Assembly: GCF_004010155.1 (NCBI RefSeq)
Contig: NZ_RRYH01000002.1
Coordinates: 186,001 to 250,000 of the forward strand
Origin: Solirhodobacter olei
GTDB lineage: Bacteria > Pseudomonadota > Alphaproteobacteria > Rhodobacterales > Rhodobacteraceae
Length of the DNA stretch: 64,000 bases
Reading direction: 5' to 3'
In this document: positions 1 to 10,531 of the stretch, piece by piece
Layout of the letters: each line of letters opens with the position of its first letter
How positions within the stretch are numbered: the stretch's first letter is position 1
The notes under the pieces: model-generated
Database searches by the model: none
The model's input: the letters and a program-made list of their open reading frames with translations, nothing else
What the model was told of the DNA's origin: nothing
Translations under genes and position numbers: made by a program

Positions 1-2
1 GC

Positions 3-137
3 GGCGGCTCCTGGACGGAATACGGCGTCACCCTGCCCCAGATCGAGACACGCGTCGGCGTCAAGATCGCCCGTGGCGCGCCGGCGATCTGGACCCACCT
101 CCACGCCCGGCTGCGGCAGGTCTTCGCCCGGGGTTGA
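3..137 (+). CDS. C-terminal fragment of an unidentified protein (cut by window edge)
   Basis: An open frame runs in from the left edge and ends at a TGA at 135-137, giving 44 residues that begin GGSWTEYGVTL and end in VFARG. The alternative frames here are arginine/proline-rich shadows, so this frame is the likely coding one. I do not recognise the family from so short a tail, and the start lies outside the window. It is followed by about 108 bp of non-coding sequence before icd. Confidence 0.5.
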   Translation, partial: GGSWTEYGVTLPQIETRVGVKIARGAPAIWTHLHARLRQVFARG

Positions 138-157
138 AGCGGCGCTCTGAACGAAAC

Positions 158-175
158 GGTATACAACCGCATACC
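158..175. promoter_or_regulatory. inverted repeat upstream of icd
   Basis: GGTATAC (158-164) and GCATACC (169-175) form an inverted repeat with six of seven matching positions around a 4-bp spacer, about 70 bp upstream of the icd start. This could be an operator for a dimeric regulator or chance. No regulator gene adjoins it in the window. Confidence 0.25.
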
Positions 176-245
176 GCCTTCCCATCGCCCCCCTTTTCCG
201 CTAAGACCCGCCGCAACGAATCCACGGCACAACCGAGAGGGGCCC

Positions 246-1460
246 ATGACCAAGATCAAGGTAGCCAACCCCGTCGTCGAGCTCGACGGCGACGAGATGA
301 CCCGGATCATCTGGGACTTCATCAAGAAGAAGCTGATCCTGCCCTATCTCGACGTCGATCTGAAATACTACGACCTCGGCATCGAGGAGCGCGACCGCAC
401 CGACGACCAGATCACTGTCGACGCGGCCAACGCGATCGCGAAATATGGCGTCGGCGTGAAATGCGCGACCATCACGCCCGACGAGGCCCGCGTCGAGGAA
501 TTCGGCCTCAAGAAGATGTGGCGCTCGCCCAACGGGACGATCCGCAACATCCTGGGCGGCGTCATCTTCCGCGAGCCGATCATCTGCAGGAACGTGCCGC
601 GCCTCGTGCCGGGCTGGACCAAGCCGATCGTCGTCGGCCGCCACGCCTTCGGCGACCAGTACCGCGCCACCGACTTCCTGTTCCCCGGCAAGGGGAAGCT
701 GACGATGAAATTCGTCGGCGAGGACGGCACGGTGATCGAGCGCGAGGTTTTCGACGCTCCCGCCGCCGGTGTTGCCATGGGGATGTACAACCTCGACCAG
801 TCGATCATCGACTTCGCGCGCGCCTCGATGAACTACGGCCTCGTCAAGGGCTGGCCGGTGTATCTCTCGACCAAGAACACCATCCTCAAGGCCTATGACG
901 GGCGCTTCAAGGACCTGTTCCAGAAGGTCTTCGACGAGGAATTCGCCGACAAGTTCAAGAAGGCCGGCATCACCTACGAACACCGCCTGATCGACGACAT
1001 GGTGGCGTCGGCGCTGAAGTGGTCCGGCGGCTACGTCTGGGCCTGCAAGAACTACGACGGCGACGTGCAGTCCGACACGGTGGCGCAGGGCTTCGGCTCG
1101 CTCGGCCTGATGACCTCGGTGCTGATGACGCCCGACGGGCAGACCGTGGAGGCCGAAGCCGCGCATGGCACGGTGACCCGTCACTACCGCCAGCACCAGG
1201 CGGGAAAGGAGACCTCGACCAACTCGATCGCCTCCATCTTCGCCTGGACCGGCGGCCTGAAGCACCGCGCCAAGCTCGACGACAACGCGGCGCTGCTGAA
1301 CTTCGCTCAGACGCTCGAGAAGGTCTGCGTCCAGACCGTCGAGGACGGCTACATGACCAAGGACCTCGCGCTGCTCGTTGGGCCGGACCAGAAGTGGCTC
1401 ACCACCATGGGCTACCTGGAGAAGGTCGACGAATACCTGAACAACGCGCTCGCCGGCTGA
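246..1460 (+). CDS. icd: NADP-dependent isocitrate dehydrogenase
   Basis: A 404-residue cytoplasmic TCA-cycle enzyme that oxidatively decarboxylates isocitrate to 2-oxoglutarate and makes NADPH. It belongs to the homodimeric subfamily that resembles eukaryotic IDH1/IDH2, not the E. coli Icd type. Visible marks are the substrate loop SPNGTIRN (94-101), the substrate arginine in [10 protein letters not shown] (R132), metal aspartates in YDGDVQSD (270-277) and the nucleotide-binding [11 protein letters not shown] segment (305-315). Length is typical. The ATG follows a GAGAGGGGCCC purine stretch. It stands alone and is closed by a strong hairpin terminator. Confidence 0.97.
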   Translation: MTKIKVANPVVELDGDEMTRIIWDFIKKKLILPYLDVDLKYYDLGIEERDRTDDQITVDAANAIAKYGVGVKCATITPDEARVEEFGLKKMWRSPNGTIRNILGGVIFREPIICRNVPRLVPGWTKPIVVGRHAFGDQYRATDFLFPGKGKLTMKFVGEDGTVIEREVFDAPAAGVAMGMYNLDQSIIDFARASMNYGLVKGWPVYLSTKNTILKAYDGRFKDLFQKVFDEEFADKFKKAGITYEHRLIDDMVASALKWSGGYVWACKNYDGDVQSDTVAQGFGSLGLMTSVLMTPDGQTVEAEAAHGTVTRHYRQHQAGKETSTNSIASIFAWTGGLKHRAKLDDNAALLNFAQTLEKVCVQTVEDGYMTKDLALLVGPDQKWLTTMGYLEKVDEYLNNALAG

Positions 1461-1485
1461 TTGCCGCAAGAGTCCGGAAGACCAC

Positions 1486-1514
1486 GCCCCTCGCCGCAAG
1501 GCGGGGGGTTTTTC
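1486..1514 (+). terminator. Rho-independent terminator of icd
   Basis: CCCCTCGCC (1487-1495) pairs with GGCGGGGGG (1500-1508, one G-U pair) around a GCAA tetraloop and is followed by five T residues (1509-1513). It begins about 25 nt after the icd stop codon. Confidence 0.9.
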
Positions 1515-1561
1515 GTGTGCCAGACCGAAGAGAGGGCCAGCAACCGCTGCTTCGGGCCGGG

Positions 1562-1891
1562 TTAGGCTCGATCCGCCAGCCGGAACTCCACCACCTGCAC
1601 GATATCCGCCAGCGTGATCTCCGGGTAATGCTCCCGCATCCCGTCCAGCATCACCGGGTCCGGCCAGTCCGCCGCGCGGCCGACGAACGCTGCCGCCTCC
1701 GACAGCGGCATATCCGTGCAGCGCATCACCATGACGTCGGCAACCCGCCCCGACGCGCCCTCGCAGACAAACCGCAGCGCACCCGGCCGGATCACCTCCT
1801 CGCGCCAGCGGATGGTCGAGGTCTTCTCGCCGCTGAGGATCTCCGGGAAGAGCCTGGCCACCACCGGCAGGGTCTGAACATCGTCCGCCAT
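1562..1891 (-). CDS. ASCH-domain protein
   Basis: A 109-residue protein matching the small ASCH (PUA-like) fold by its start. LPVVARLFPEILSGEKTSTIRWRE holds the family's G-x-K-x-(S/T)-(S/T)-R pattern at about residues 21-28. ASCH proteins are thought to bind RNA or modified nucleosides, and one bacterial branch (YqfB) is an amidohydrolase for N4-acetylcytidine; nothing here assigns a specific substrate. It is transcribed towards icd and lies divergent from typA, with the 11-bp repeat array between the two. Confidence 0.75.
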   Translation of the reverse strand: MADDVQTLPVVARLFPEILSGEKTSTIRWREEVIRPGALRFVCEGASGRVADVMVMRCTDMPLSEAAAFVGRAADWPDPVMLDGMREHYPEITLADIVQVVEFRLADRA

Positions 1892-1948
1892 GCCCCGCCA
1901 TAACCGGCCCGCGACGACCGCTCAAGCGCACCGACACATTCAAAAAAC

Positions 1949-1995
1949 CAAATCGGTGCAAAAGCGGTGTGAAAGCGGTGCTTTTACGGTATTCG
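1949..1995 (-). repeat. 11-bp phased YACCG repeat array, locus A (minus orientation)
   Basis: Read on the minus strand, four YACCG cores sit at exact 11-bp steps. On the plus strand they appear as CGGTG at 1954-1958, 1965-1969 and 1976-1980, then CGGTA at 1987-1991. Units are of the form CACCGCTTTNN. The array lies in the divergent gap between the ASCH gene and typA. Similar arrays lie at 18.0 and 41.7 kb. Confidence 0.75.
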
Positions 1996-2133
1996 CTTTT
2001 CCCAGCCTTCTTCGACGCTTACGGGCGCAAGCTGCGACATTCCCGCCGCAGCGCAGAAAACCGCCTGCCGATCTCCTCTGGCCTTTCCGCCCCACCTCGG
2101 CTATCGCCTCGCCCGAACCATACGAGATGACCC

Positions 2134-3954
<1,821 letters not shown>

Positions 3955-3983
3955 AGCAGCGCCGGCAACCGATTGCCTTTAAA

Positions 3984-4027
3984 GAAAAAAGGGCCGCGGC
4001 CGGATGGGCGCGCGGCCCTGAGTTTTT
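3984..4027. terminator. Bidirectional terminator between typA and the amidotransferase gene
   Basis: GGGCCGCG (3991-3998) pairs with CGCGGCCC (4011-4018). The stem is flanked by an A-run (3985-3990) on the left and a T-run (4023-4027) on the right, so it can serve typA on the plus strand and the convergent amidotransferase gene on the minus strand. Confidence 0.88.
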
Positions 4028-4821
4028 CAGGCCGCAACCGAGATCGGCTTTGGGCTGAAAGGCTCCACCCGGACCGTTTCGCCCTCGAAAGTGCAGAACG
4101 ATCCCTGGGGCACCGGCTCCCATCCGCCCTCGCCCGTCTCCAGCGGCTCGGACACAACGGCGCGGCCGCCGCGGCTGGCGCTCCATCGGTGATAGAGGGT
4201 GGGGGCGTGAGCATCGGTGCCGTAACGCACGGCATAGAGGCGCTTTCCATCGGACAGCGCAGCAGTCAGCCGGACATGCGGCGTGCCGCCCTTGGCGCGG
4301 CTCAGCGCCTCGAACCGGGCAACCGCGCGGGCGAGTGCGCCCGCAGGATCCGCATTCAGACCTTCGCCGAGGGCGACGAGGAAGAGGGCCTCGCTGTCCG
4401 TGGCCCCACGGCGGTGGCCGTAAAGCGCCTCTGGCACCATCATGTCGGCGTCGCGGCGGAAATGCTCGTAGCCGCCGATCTGGCCATTGTGCATGAAGGA
4501 CCAGCGCCCCACCGCGAAGGGATGGCAGTTGTTGCGGCTGGTGGCGGTGCCGGTCGAGGCACGGACATGGGCGAGGAACAGCGGGGAGCGCACCTGCGCC
4601 GTCAGCGAGCGCAGGTTCGGGTCCGACCAAGCGGGATAGACGTCGCGGTAAAGCCCGGGCTCATCGCGCTCGCCGTACCAGGCGACGCCAAAGCCATCGG
4701 CGTTGATCGCCGTCTTGCCTTCTACGGCGTCATGACTCTGGGCGATCAGCGAATGGCCCGGCCGGATGACGATATCCTCAAGAAAGATCGCCGCGCCGAT
4801 ATAGGCGGCCCAGCGGCACAT
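4027..4821 (-). CDS. Class II glutamine amidotransferase (YafJ-like)
   Basis: A 264-residue N-terminal-nucleophile hydrolase. The protein begins MCRWAAY, so Cys2 becomes the catalytic N-terminal nucleophile after Met removal. Other class II glutaminase marks are ADGFGVAWYG (41-50), HVRAST (85-90), NCHPF (98-102) and FMHNGQI (109-115). There is no synthetase domain, so it either acts alone as an amidohydrolase or supplies ammonia to a separate partner. The EgtC branch (ergothioneine) shares this architecture, but no egtB/egtD genes are nearby. It starts directly after the stop of the upstream 68-residue gene with no gap, so the two are probably co-translated. Confidence 0.85.
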   Translation of the reverse strand: MCRWAAYIGAAIFLEDIVIRPGHSLIAQSHDAVEGKTAINADGFGVAWYGERDEPGLYRDVYPAWSDPNLRSLTAQVRSPLFLAHVRASTGTATSRNNCHPFAVGRWSFMHNGQIGGYEHFRRDADMMVPEALYGHRRGATDSEALFLVALGEGLNADPAGALARAVARFEALSRAKGGTPHVRLTAALSDGKRLYAVRYGTDAHAPTLYHRWSASRGGRAVVSEPLETGEGGWEPVPQGSFCTFEGETVRVEPFSPKPISVAA

Positions 4822-5028
4822 TCAATGCCCCCGGTTATGGGTGCGGGCATAGAGCCGCGCGACCGCCTTGCTTGCCGTCCGCTCGAAGCAGAACGGCAGC
4901 AGTGCATGGACCAGGGCCGCGCAGCCGGCGGCAAAGAGCGCCAGCGAGAAGCGCCCGGCAAAGGCCGCATGCTCCAGATAGCTTTCATTGACCGACCGCG
5001 GATGATCGAGAAAGAGTTTTCCCAGCAA
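4822..5028 (-). CDS. Small membrane-associated protein (DUF6356-like)
   Basis: A 68-residue protein beginning MLGKLFLDHPRSVNESY, with a hydrophobic segment FSLALFAAGCAALVHALLPF (28-47) suggesting one membrane helix. The pattern HP-x-S-V-x-E-x-Y, a central helix and a distal HALLPF resembles the alphaproteobacterial DUF6356 family, whose role is unknown. Its stop codon abuts the start of the amidotransferase gene, so the two form a transcription unit. Confidence 0.7.
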   Translation of the reverse strand: MLGKLFLDHPRSVNESYLEHAAFAGRFSLALFAAGCAALVHALLPFCFERTASKAVARLYARTHNRGH

Positions 5029-5164
5029 GACCTGCCCCTATCTATGCTGCCCGTTCCGGGCATTTCACCTGCCAAAAGCATAGTACGGGCGCTGCGGGAT
5101 TCGGTCACAAATTTTCATGTATTGCTGCTGGTCGCGTGGATGTTTTCCCATTAGTCTTTCCTGC

Positions 5165-5623
5165 ATGGAGAGATTTGACACATTCGATCGCAAGATCCTC
5201 GCCCTTCTTCAGGCCGATGCGCTGCTGGCGCTGGAGGAGATCGGGACCCGTGTCGGTCTGTCCCGCAACGCCGTCTGGCGCAGGGTGAAGGCGCTGGAGG
5301 CCGCCGGCGTGATCCGCGCCCGCGTCGCGCTGCTGGAGCCGGAAGCCGTCGGCCTTGGCCTCACCGTCTTCATGCTGATCCGCACCGACACGCATACGCC
5401 CGACTGGCTGCAGAAATTCGCCAAGGCCACGCGCGACATGCCGGAGATCCTCGGTGCCTACCGGATGACGGGCGATCTCGATTACCTGATCCGTGCGCGG
5501 GTGGCAGATGTTAAGGATTACGACCGGCTCTACCAGGCGCTGGTGCAGCGGGTGGCGCTGGCAGATGTCTCCGCCAGCTTCGTGATGGAGGAGATCAAGG
5601 AAACGACGGAACTGCCGCTCTGA
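5165..5623 (+). CDS. Lrp/AsnC-family transcriptional regulator
   Basis: A 152-residue regulator. An N-terminal winged helix-turn-helix (RNAVWRRVKALEAAGVI, about 33-49) is followed by an AsnC-type ligand-binding (RAM) domain with the family GAYRMTGDLDYLIR segment. Such proteins form dimers or octamers and usually control amino-acid metabolism or transport. The start at 5165 (MERFDTFDRKIL) fits the family; an earlier ATG at 5117 would add an unrelated cysteine-rich tail. The divergent unit at 4822-5028 could be a target, but this is only inferred from position. Confidence 0.9.
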   Translation: MERFDTFDRKILALLQADALLALEEIGTRVGLSRNAVWRRVKALEAAGVIRARVALLEPEAVGLGLTVFMLIRTDTHTPDWLQKFAKATRDMPEILGAYRMTGDLDYLIRARVADVKDYDRLYQALVQRVALADVSASFVMEEIKETTELPL

Positions 5624-5629
5624 CGCCTC

Positions 5630-6805
5630 CTAGCCCGTAGCCGTCACGTCGAAATCATAAAGCCAGTCGAACCGGCTGAGCGCGAGGCCCGGGGCGATAC
5701 GCCCGCCGAGCCGCAGCGCCAGATGGCCGGCCAGCCGCATCGGACCCTTCAGGTGGTAATTGCGGGCATTGGCATTGGCGGCGGCGACGATCCGGGTCAC
5801 GCGCGCCGCGCGGGCCTGCTGATAGGCGGCAAAGGCGGCCTCCGCGCTGTCGTGGCCGGCAAGCATCGCGGCCAGCACCCAGGCATCCTCCAACGCCATG
5901 TTGGCACCCTGCGCGAGGAAGGGCAGCGTCGGATGCGCGGCGTCGCCAAGGATCGCGGCACCGTGCCCATGCCAGCGGGCGGCGACGGGATGGCGGAAGA
6001 GGCCCCAAAGGTTGACAGCCTCCACCTGCTCCAGCCAGCCGGGGACCGGGCCGGAGAAACCCTCGAACGCCAGGCGAAGCGCCAGCGGGTCGTCGGTGGC
6101 CGACCAGCTCTCCTCCGCCCAGCGGTGGCGTTCCTCGACGGCCACGATGTTGCGCAGCCGCCCGCCGCGCAGCGGGTAGCTGACCAAGTGCCGCCCCGGC
6201 CCCATGAAGACCTGCGCCACCGGCTCCGCCCCCGCCTCGCAGGGGATCAGCGCCCGCCAGGCGACCTGATGGGTGAAGAACGGCGCGACGCGGCCGTTCA
6301 GCGCCTCGCGGGTGCGGGAATGGAGGCCGTCCGCCCCGATCAGCAGCGGCACCTCGATCTCTGCCCCCTGCGCGGTTGTCAGGCGCGGCGGATGCGCGCC
6401 GAGCGTGACCGTCTCCACCTTCTGCAGCAGGCGGATCCTCACTCCCGCGCCGCGCGCGGCCTCTGCCAGAAGGGCAATCAAGTCGGCACGATGGAGGAAC
6501 AGATACTCGGCCGAGGGCTTCTGGCGGGCGAGATCCAGCCGCAGGACGGCCTCGCCCGTGGGACCGTCGCGCAACGTCACGGCCACCGCGCGGGTGCCGA
6601 CCGCCGCAAGAGCCTCTCCCAGCCCCAGCGCCTTCAGCACCGCCACGCCATTGGGCGAGATCTGCAGCCCCGCGCCGACCTCTGCGATCGCCTCGGCCTG
6701 TTCCATAACGGTGACCTGCGCGCCCCGCCGTGCAAGCGCCACCGCTACGGCCAACCCGGCAACGCCGCCGCCCAGCACCGTGATCCTCTGTCCGATCAGC
6801 GACAT
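5630..6805 (-). CDS. FAD-dependent monooxygenase (aromatic-ring hydroxylase type)
   Basis: A 391-residue group A flavoprotein monooxygenase. The N-terminal Rossmann motif LGGGVAGLAVA (11-21) with ribose-binding Glu35, the second FAD/NAD(P)H motif GADGLHS (157-163) and the GDAAHPTLPFLAQGANMALEDA region (287-308) are all present. It most resembles salicylate/3-hydroxybenzoate hydroxylases. The substrate cannot be read from sequence. UbiH-type enzymes share the fold, but the AEVGAGLQISPN segment favours the salicylate branch. The ATG at 6805 is chosen over a TTG at 6820. It converges on the Lrp gene with a 6-bp gap. Confidence 0.88.
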   Translation of the reverse strand: MSLIGQRITVLGGGVAGLAVAVALARRGAQVTVMEQAEAIAEVGAGLQISPNGVAVLKALGLGEALAAVGTRAVAVTLRDGPTGEAVLRLDLARQKPSAEYLFLHRADLIALLAEAARGAGVRIRLLQKVETVTLGAHPPRLTTAQGAEIEVPLLIGADGLHSRTREALNGRVAPFFTHQVAWRALIPCEAGAEPVAQVFMGPGRHLVSYPLRGGRLRNIVAVEERHRWAEESWSATDDPLALRLAFEGFSGPVPGWLEQVEAVNLWGLFRHPVAARWHGHGAAILGDAAHPTLPFLAQGANMALEDAWVLAAMLAGHDSAEAAFAAYQQARAARVTRIVAAANANARNYHLKGPMRLAGHLALRLGGRIAPGLALSRFDWLYDFDVTATG

Positions 6806-6892
6806 CCCTGCCCCGCCCAAGTAAAACGCCGGAACCTCTCGGCCCCGGCGCGGATCATCCCTTTCGGCCCCCCGGGGGGAGCCGGCGCATCG

Positions 6893-7315
6893 TCAGTCGT
6901 CGCGGTGGACCCGTTCGCGGCGCTCGTGCTTCTCCTGCGCTTCCAACGTCATGGTCGCGATCGGCCGCGCGTCCAGGCGCTTGAGGCTGATCGGTTCGCC
7001 AGTCACCTCGCAATACCCGTATTCGCCGTTCTCGATCCGCCGCAGCGCAGAATCGATCTTCGCCACCAGCTTGCGCTGCCGGTCGCGGGTCCGAAGCTCC
7101 AGCGCACGGTCGGTTTCCTCGGAGGCGCGGTCGGCCAGGTCGGGGACGTTGCGGGCGCTGTCCTGCAGCCCCTCGATCGTCTCCCGGCTGCCGTTCATCA
7201 GGTCGGCCTTCCACATCATCAGCTTGCGGCGGAAGTACTCGAGCTGACGCTCATTCATGAAGGGTTCGTCTTCGGCCGGACGGTAATCTTCAGGAAGAAA
7301 AACCTCAGCTTTCAT
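6893..7315 (-). CDS. dksA: RNA polymerase-binding transcription factor DksA
   Basis: A 140-residue DksA that binds the secondary channel of RNA polymerase and, with ppGpp, shifts transcription away from rRNA in stringent conditions. The coiled-coil tip residues map to D59, D62 and A64 (DLADRA), equivalent to the functional DPVDRA tip of E. coli DksA. The C-terminal globular part keeps GEYGYCE but only one of the four zinc cysteines (C102); the others are replaced (CEVT, then TLEA). Start: ATG at 7315 (MKAEVFLPEDYRP), with an AAGGAGAGG ribosome-binding site just upstream. Confidence 0.93.
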   Translation of the reverse strand: MKAEVFLPEDYRPAEDEPFMNERQLEYFRRKLMMWKADLMNGSRETIEGLQDSARNVPDLADRASEETDRALELRTRDRQRKLVAKIDSALRRIENGEYGYCEVTGEPISLKRLDARPIATMTLEAQEKHERRERVHRDD

Positions 7316-7494
7316 GTCAGCCCTCTCCTTGTGGCCGGCATCAGCGGAAATATGGTCGATTGGCATCCGGCACCTCTACGGCGCTCCCATAACCTATGGA
7401 GGGGGGGTTGTCACTAGGGCAAGCAGCGCATTGCCGCAATTTCGCCCTGTGCTAGAACCGGGTGAGGCAAATTGGCGAACTCCCGGCAACAGTT

Positions 7495-8334
<840 letters not shown>

Positions 8335-8445
8335 CCGCATAAACCCCGTCACGGCAAAGCGGCCCCTTCCCCGAACGGGGCGGTTGTGATCTGCTGACGC
8401 CACGCCGGGGTGCGCGCCGCCCTGCCCTGTGTTCGGAGAATGCCC

Positions 8446-8892
8446 ATGCCCGCCGTCACCATCCGCCCGCTCGAAGCCCGGGACGAGGCCGAGTGGCGCC
8501 GGCTCTGGACCGCCTATCTCGACTTCTACGAGAGCAAGGTGCCCGAGGAGGTCTATGCCACGAGCTTCGCCCGCATGCTTTCGGGTGCGGCGGGCGAGTT
8601 TCGCGGGCTGATCGCAGAGGTCGACGGCAGGCCCTGCGGCCTGGTCCACTACCTGTTCCACCGCCACGGCTGGAAGGTGGAGAATGTCTGTTACCTGCAG
8701 GACCTTTACGCCGATCCGGAGGTGCGCGGCAAAGGCGTCGGCCGCGCGCTGATCGAGGCGGTCTATGCCGCCGCCGATGCCGAGGGCGCACCTGCCGTCT
8801 ATTGGATGACGCAGGAGTTCAACGGCACCGCCCGCCGGCTTTATGACCGGATCGGCACGCTGACGCCCTTCATCAAGTACAGCCGCCCGTGA
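8446..8892 (+). CDS. GNAT-family N-acetyltransferase
   Basis: A 148-residue GNAT enzyme that transfers acetyl from acetyl-CoA to an amine. The pyrophosphate-binding motif A is visible as VRGKGVGRALIEA after the beta-4 strand LQDLYADPE, followed by a C-terminal QEFNGTARRLYDRIG segment. ATG 8446 is preferred to ATG 8440 because a GGAG (8435-8438) sits 7 nt upstream of it. Its TGA overlaps the GTG start of the DUF2927 lipoprotein by 4 nt, so translation is coupled. The acceptor is unknown. Confidence 0.9.
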   Translation: MPAVTIRPLEARDEAEWRRLWTAYLDFYESKVPEEVYATSFARMLSGAAGEFRGLIAEVDGRPCGLVHYLFHRHGWKVENVCYLQDLYADPEVRGKGVGRALIEAVYAAADAEGAPAVYWMTQEFNGTARRLYDRIGTLTPFIKYSRP

Positions 8893-10289
8893 GGCGGGCG
8901 GCATCCCTCGCGGCGCTTGCGCTGCTCGCCGGATGCGCCGCGCCGCCCGAGCCCGTGCGCCCGCCGCCCGCCCTGCCCCCGGCTCTTGCGGCCCAGCCGC
9001 TGCCGCCCATGAAGAGCTTCGGCCCGGTTCATACCCAGCCGCCGCAGCGGGCGAATTCCGACATGGCCCGGGATTTTCTCGACCTCTCCTTCCGGCTGGA
9101 GAGCGGGCGGACGCTGCCGATCCTGACCCGGTTCGACGGGCCGATCACCCTTTCCGTCACCGGCCGCCACCCTGCGATAGCCGACCGCGACCTGGCCGCC
9201 TTGCTCGACCGGTTCCGTCGCGAGGCGCATCTTGACATCCAAATGGCCCCGAAAGGCAGCGACGCCTCGATCCGGGTCGAATACCTGCCGCGGGCGACAA
9301 TGCAGGCGGTGGTGCCGCAGGCGGCCTGCTTCGTCACGCCCAATGCAACCTCCTGGGCGGATTACAGGGCCAGCCGCAACACGCGCCGCGCCGACTGGGC
9401 CGCCTTGAAACGACGCACCCATCTCGCCGTCTTCATCCCCGCCGACACCTCGCCCCAGGACATCCGCGATTGCCTGAACGAGGAGATCGCCCAGGCGATG
9501 GGCCCGGTCAACGACCTCTACCGCCTGCCCGACAGCGTGTTCAACGACGACAATTTCAACTCCGTCCTGACCGGCTTCGACATGCTGATGCTGCGCGTCT
9601 ACAACAGCCCCGAGCTGGCGAACGGCATGACCAGGGCAGAGGTCGCGGCGCGGCTGCCGGCGATCCTCGCGCGGCTGAACCCGGCGGGCGAGAAGCCCGG
9701 CACCGCCGCCCCACCGCCCTCGCCCCCGGGCTGGAAATATGCGATCGAGGCCGCGCTCGGGCCGCGCGGTACGGTGCGGCAGCGCAACCTCGCTGCCCGC
9801 GACGCACTGCGGATCGCGCTCGACAACCACCTCGACGATGCGCGGATGGCCTTCAGCTGGTATGTCCGCGCCCGCCTTGCCCTGCCGCGGGAGACCGAGA
9901 CCGCGGTGACCGCGCTGGCGGAGGCCGACACGATCTATGCGCGCCTCCCCTCCACCGCGATCCACCGCGCCCATATCGCCCTGCAGATGGCGGCCTTCGC
10001 GCTGAGCGCGCATCAATGGGAGGTGGCGGCCAAGCTCTCTGACCGGTGGTTGCCGGCGGCGCGGCGGGCGCAGAACGCGGCGCTGATGTCCTCCTTCATG
10101 ATGCTGAAGTCCCGCGCGCTGGACGGGATGGGACGTGCTGCCGCAGCAAAGGCGCTCTGGCTCGACAGCCTCGGCTGGGCGCGTTATGGCTTCGGCTCGG
10201 ACAAGGCGGTGCGGGCACAGGAGGCGGAGATCCTCGACCTCACCGCCGATCGCGCGCCCGCGCCACCCGCGGGCCAGGGGGGGAAGTGA
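8889..10289 (+). CDS. DUF2927 lipoprotein
   Basis: A 466-residue exported protein. It has a GTG start within GTGA, overlapping the acetyltransferase stop, then a lipoprotein signal peptide MRRAASLAALALLAGC with a LAGC lipobox (Cys16), a proline-rich linker (about 17-50) and a DUF2927 region (about 55-230) containing DCLNEEIAQAMGPVND. This resembles a metallopeptidase-like Glu segment, but no HExxH is present. A helical, possibly TPR-like tail (about 245-450) follows. The function of DUF2927 is not established. It sits between moxR and coxE-like genes, so a cell-envelope role linked to that pair is possible. Confidence 0.8.
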   Translation: MRRAASLAALALLAGCAAPPEPVRPPPALPPALAAQPLPPMKSFGPVHTQPPQRANSDMARDFLDLSFRLESGRTLPILTRFDGPITLSVTGRHPAIADRDLAALLDRFRREAHLDIQMAPKGSDASIRVEYLPRATMQAVVPQAACFVTPNATSWADYRASRNTRRADWAALKRRTHLAVFIPADTSPQDIRDCLNEEIAQAMGPVNDLYRLPDSVFNDDNFNSVLTGFDMLMLRVYNSPELANGMTRAEVAARLPAILARLNPAGEKPGTAAPPPSPPGWKYAIEAALGPRGTVRQRNLAARDALRIALDNHLDDARMAFSWYVRARLALPRETETAVTALAEADTIYARLPSTAIHRAHIALQMAAFALSAHQWEVAAKLSDRWLPAARRAQNAALMSSFMMLKSRALDGMGRAAAAKALWLDSLGWARYGFGSDKAVRAQEAEILDLTADRAPAPPAGQGGK

Positions 10290-10293
10290 ACGC

Positions 10294-10461
10294 ATGATCG
10301 TCTTGGCCGCGATGCTCCTCGGGGCAATTTTCGGGGGCTGGCGCGCCTGGCGGCGCAAGGGCAACCGGCTCGACATCGCGCAATATGCCGGGGTCTACCT
10401 GATCCTCTTCGGGCTGATCGGCATGGTGCTGACGATCGTCCTGCAGCGGATTTATTTCTGA
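10294..10461 (+). CDS. Small two-helix membrane protein
   Basis: A 55-residue open frame, ATG at 10294, four bases after the DUF2927 stop. It contains a first hydrophobic stretch MIVLAAMLLGAIFGGW, a basic loop RAWRRKGNR, and a second membrane helix VYLILFGLIGMVLTIVL. This is a typical two-pass small inner-membrane protein. It lies in the same transcription unit as the lipoprotein and the CoxE-like gene. No function can be assigned; the close spacing and intact helices argue it is real. Confidence 0.75.
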   Translation: MIVLAAMLLGAIFGGWRAWRRKGNRLDIAQYAGVYLILFGLIGMVLTIVLQRIYF

Positions 10462-10531
10462 CGCCCGGGGAGTTGCGCCCGGGCAAGAAACGCAGGACCA
10501 TCACGCCGGTCGTCCGGCGGGGAGAGGCCCG

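Noticed and set aside
201-1961. Long minus-strand open frame of 586 residues across icd
   Set aside because: It is antisense to the clear icd and partly covers the ASCH gene in a different frame; composition is Arg/Gly/Val-rich with no family marks. High-GC genes give long shadow frames.
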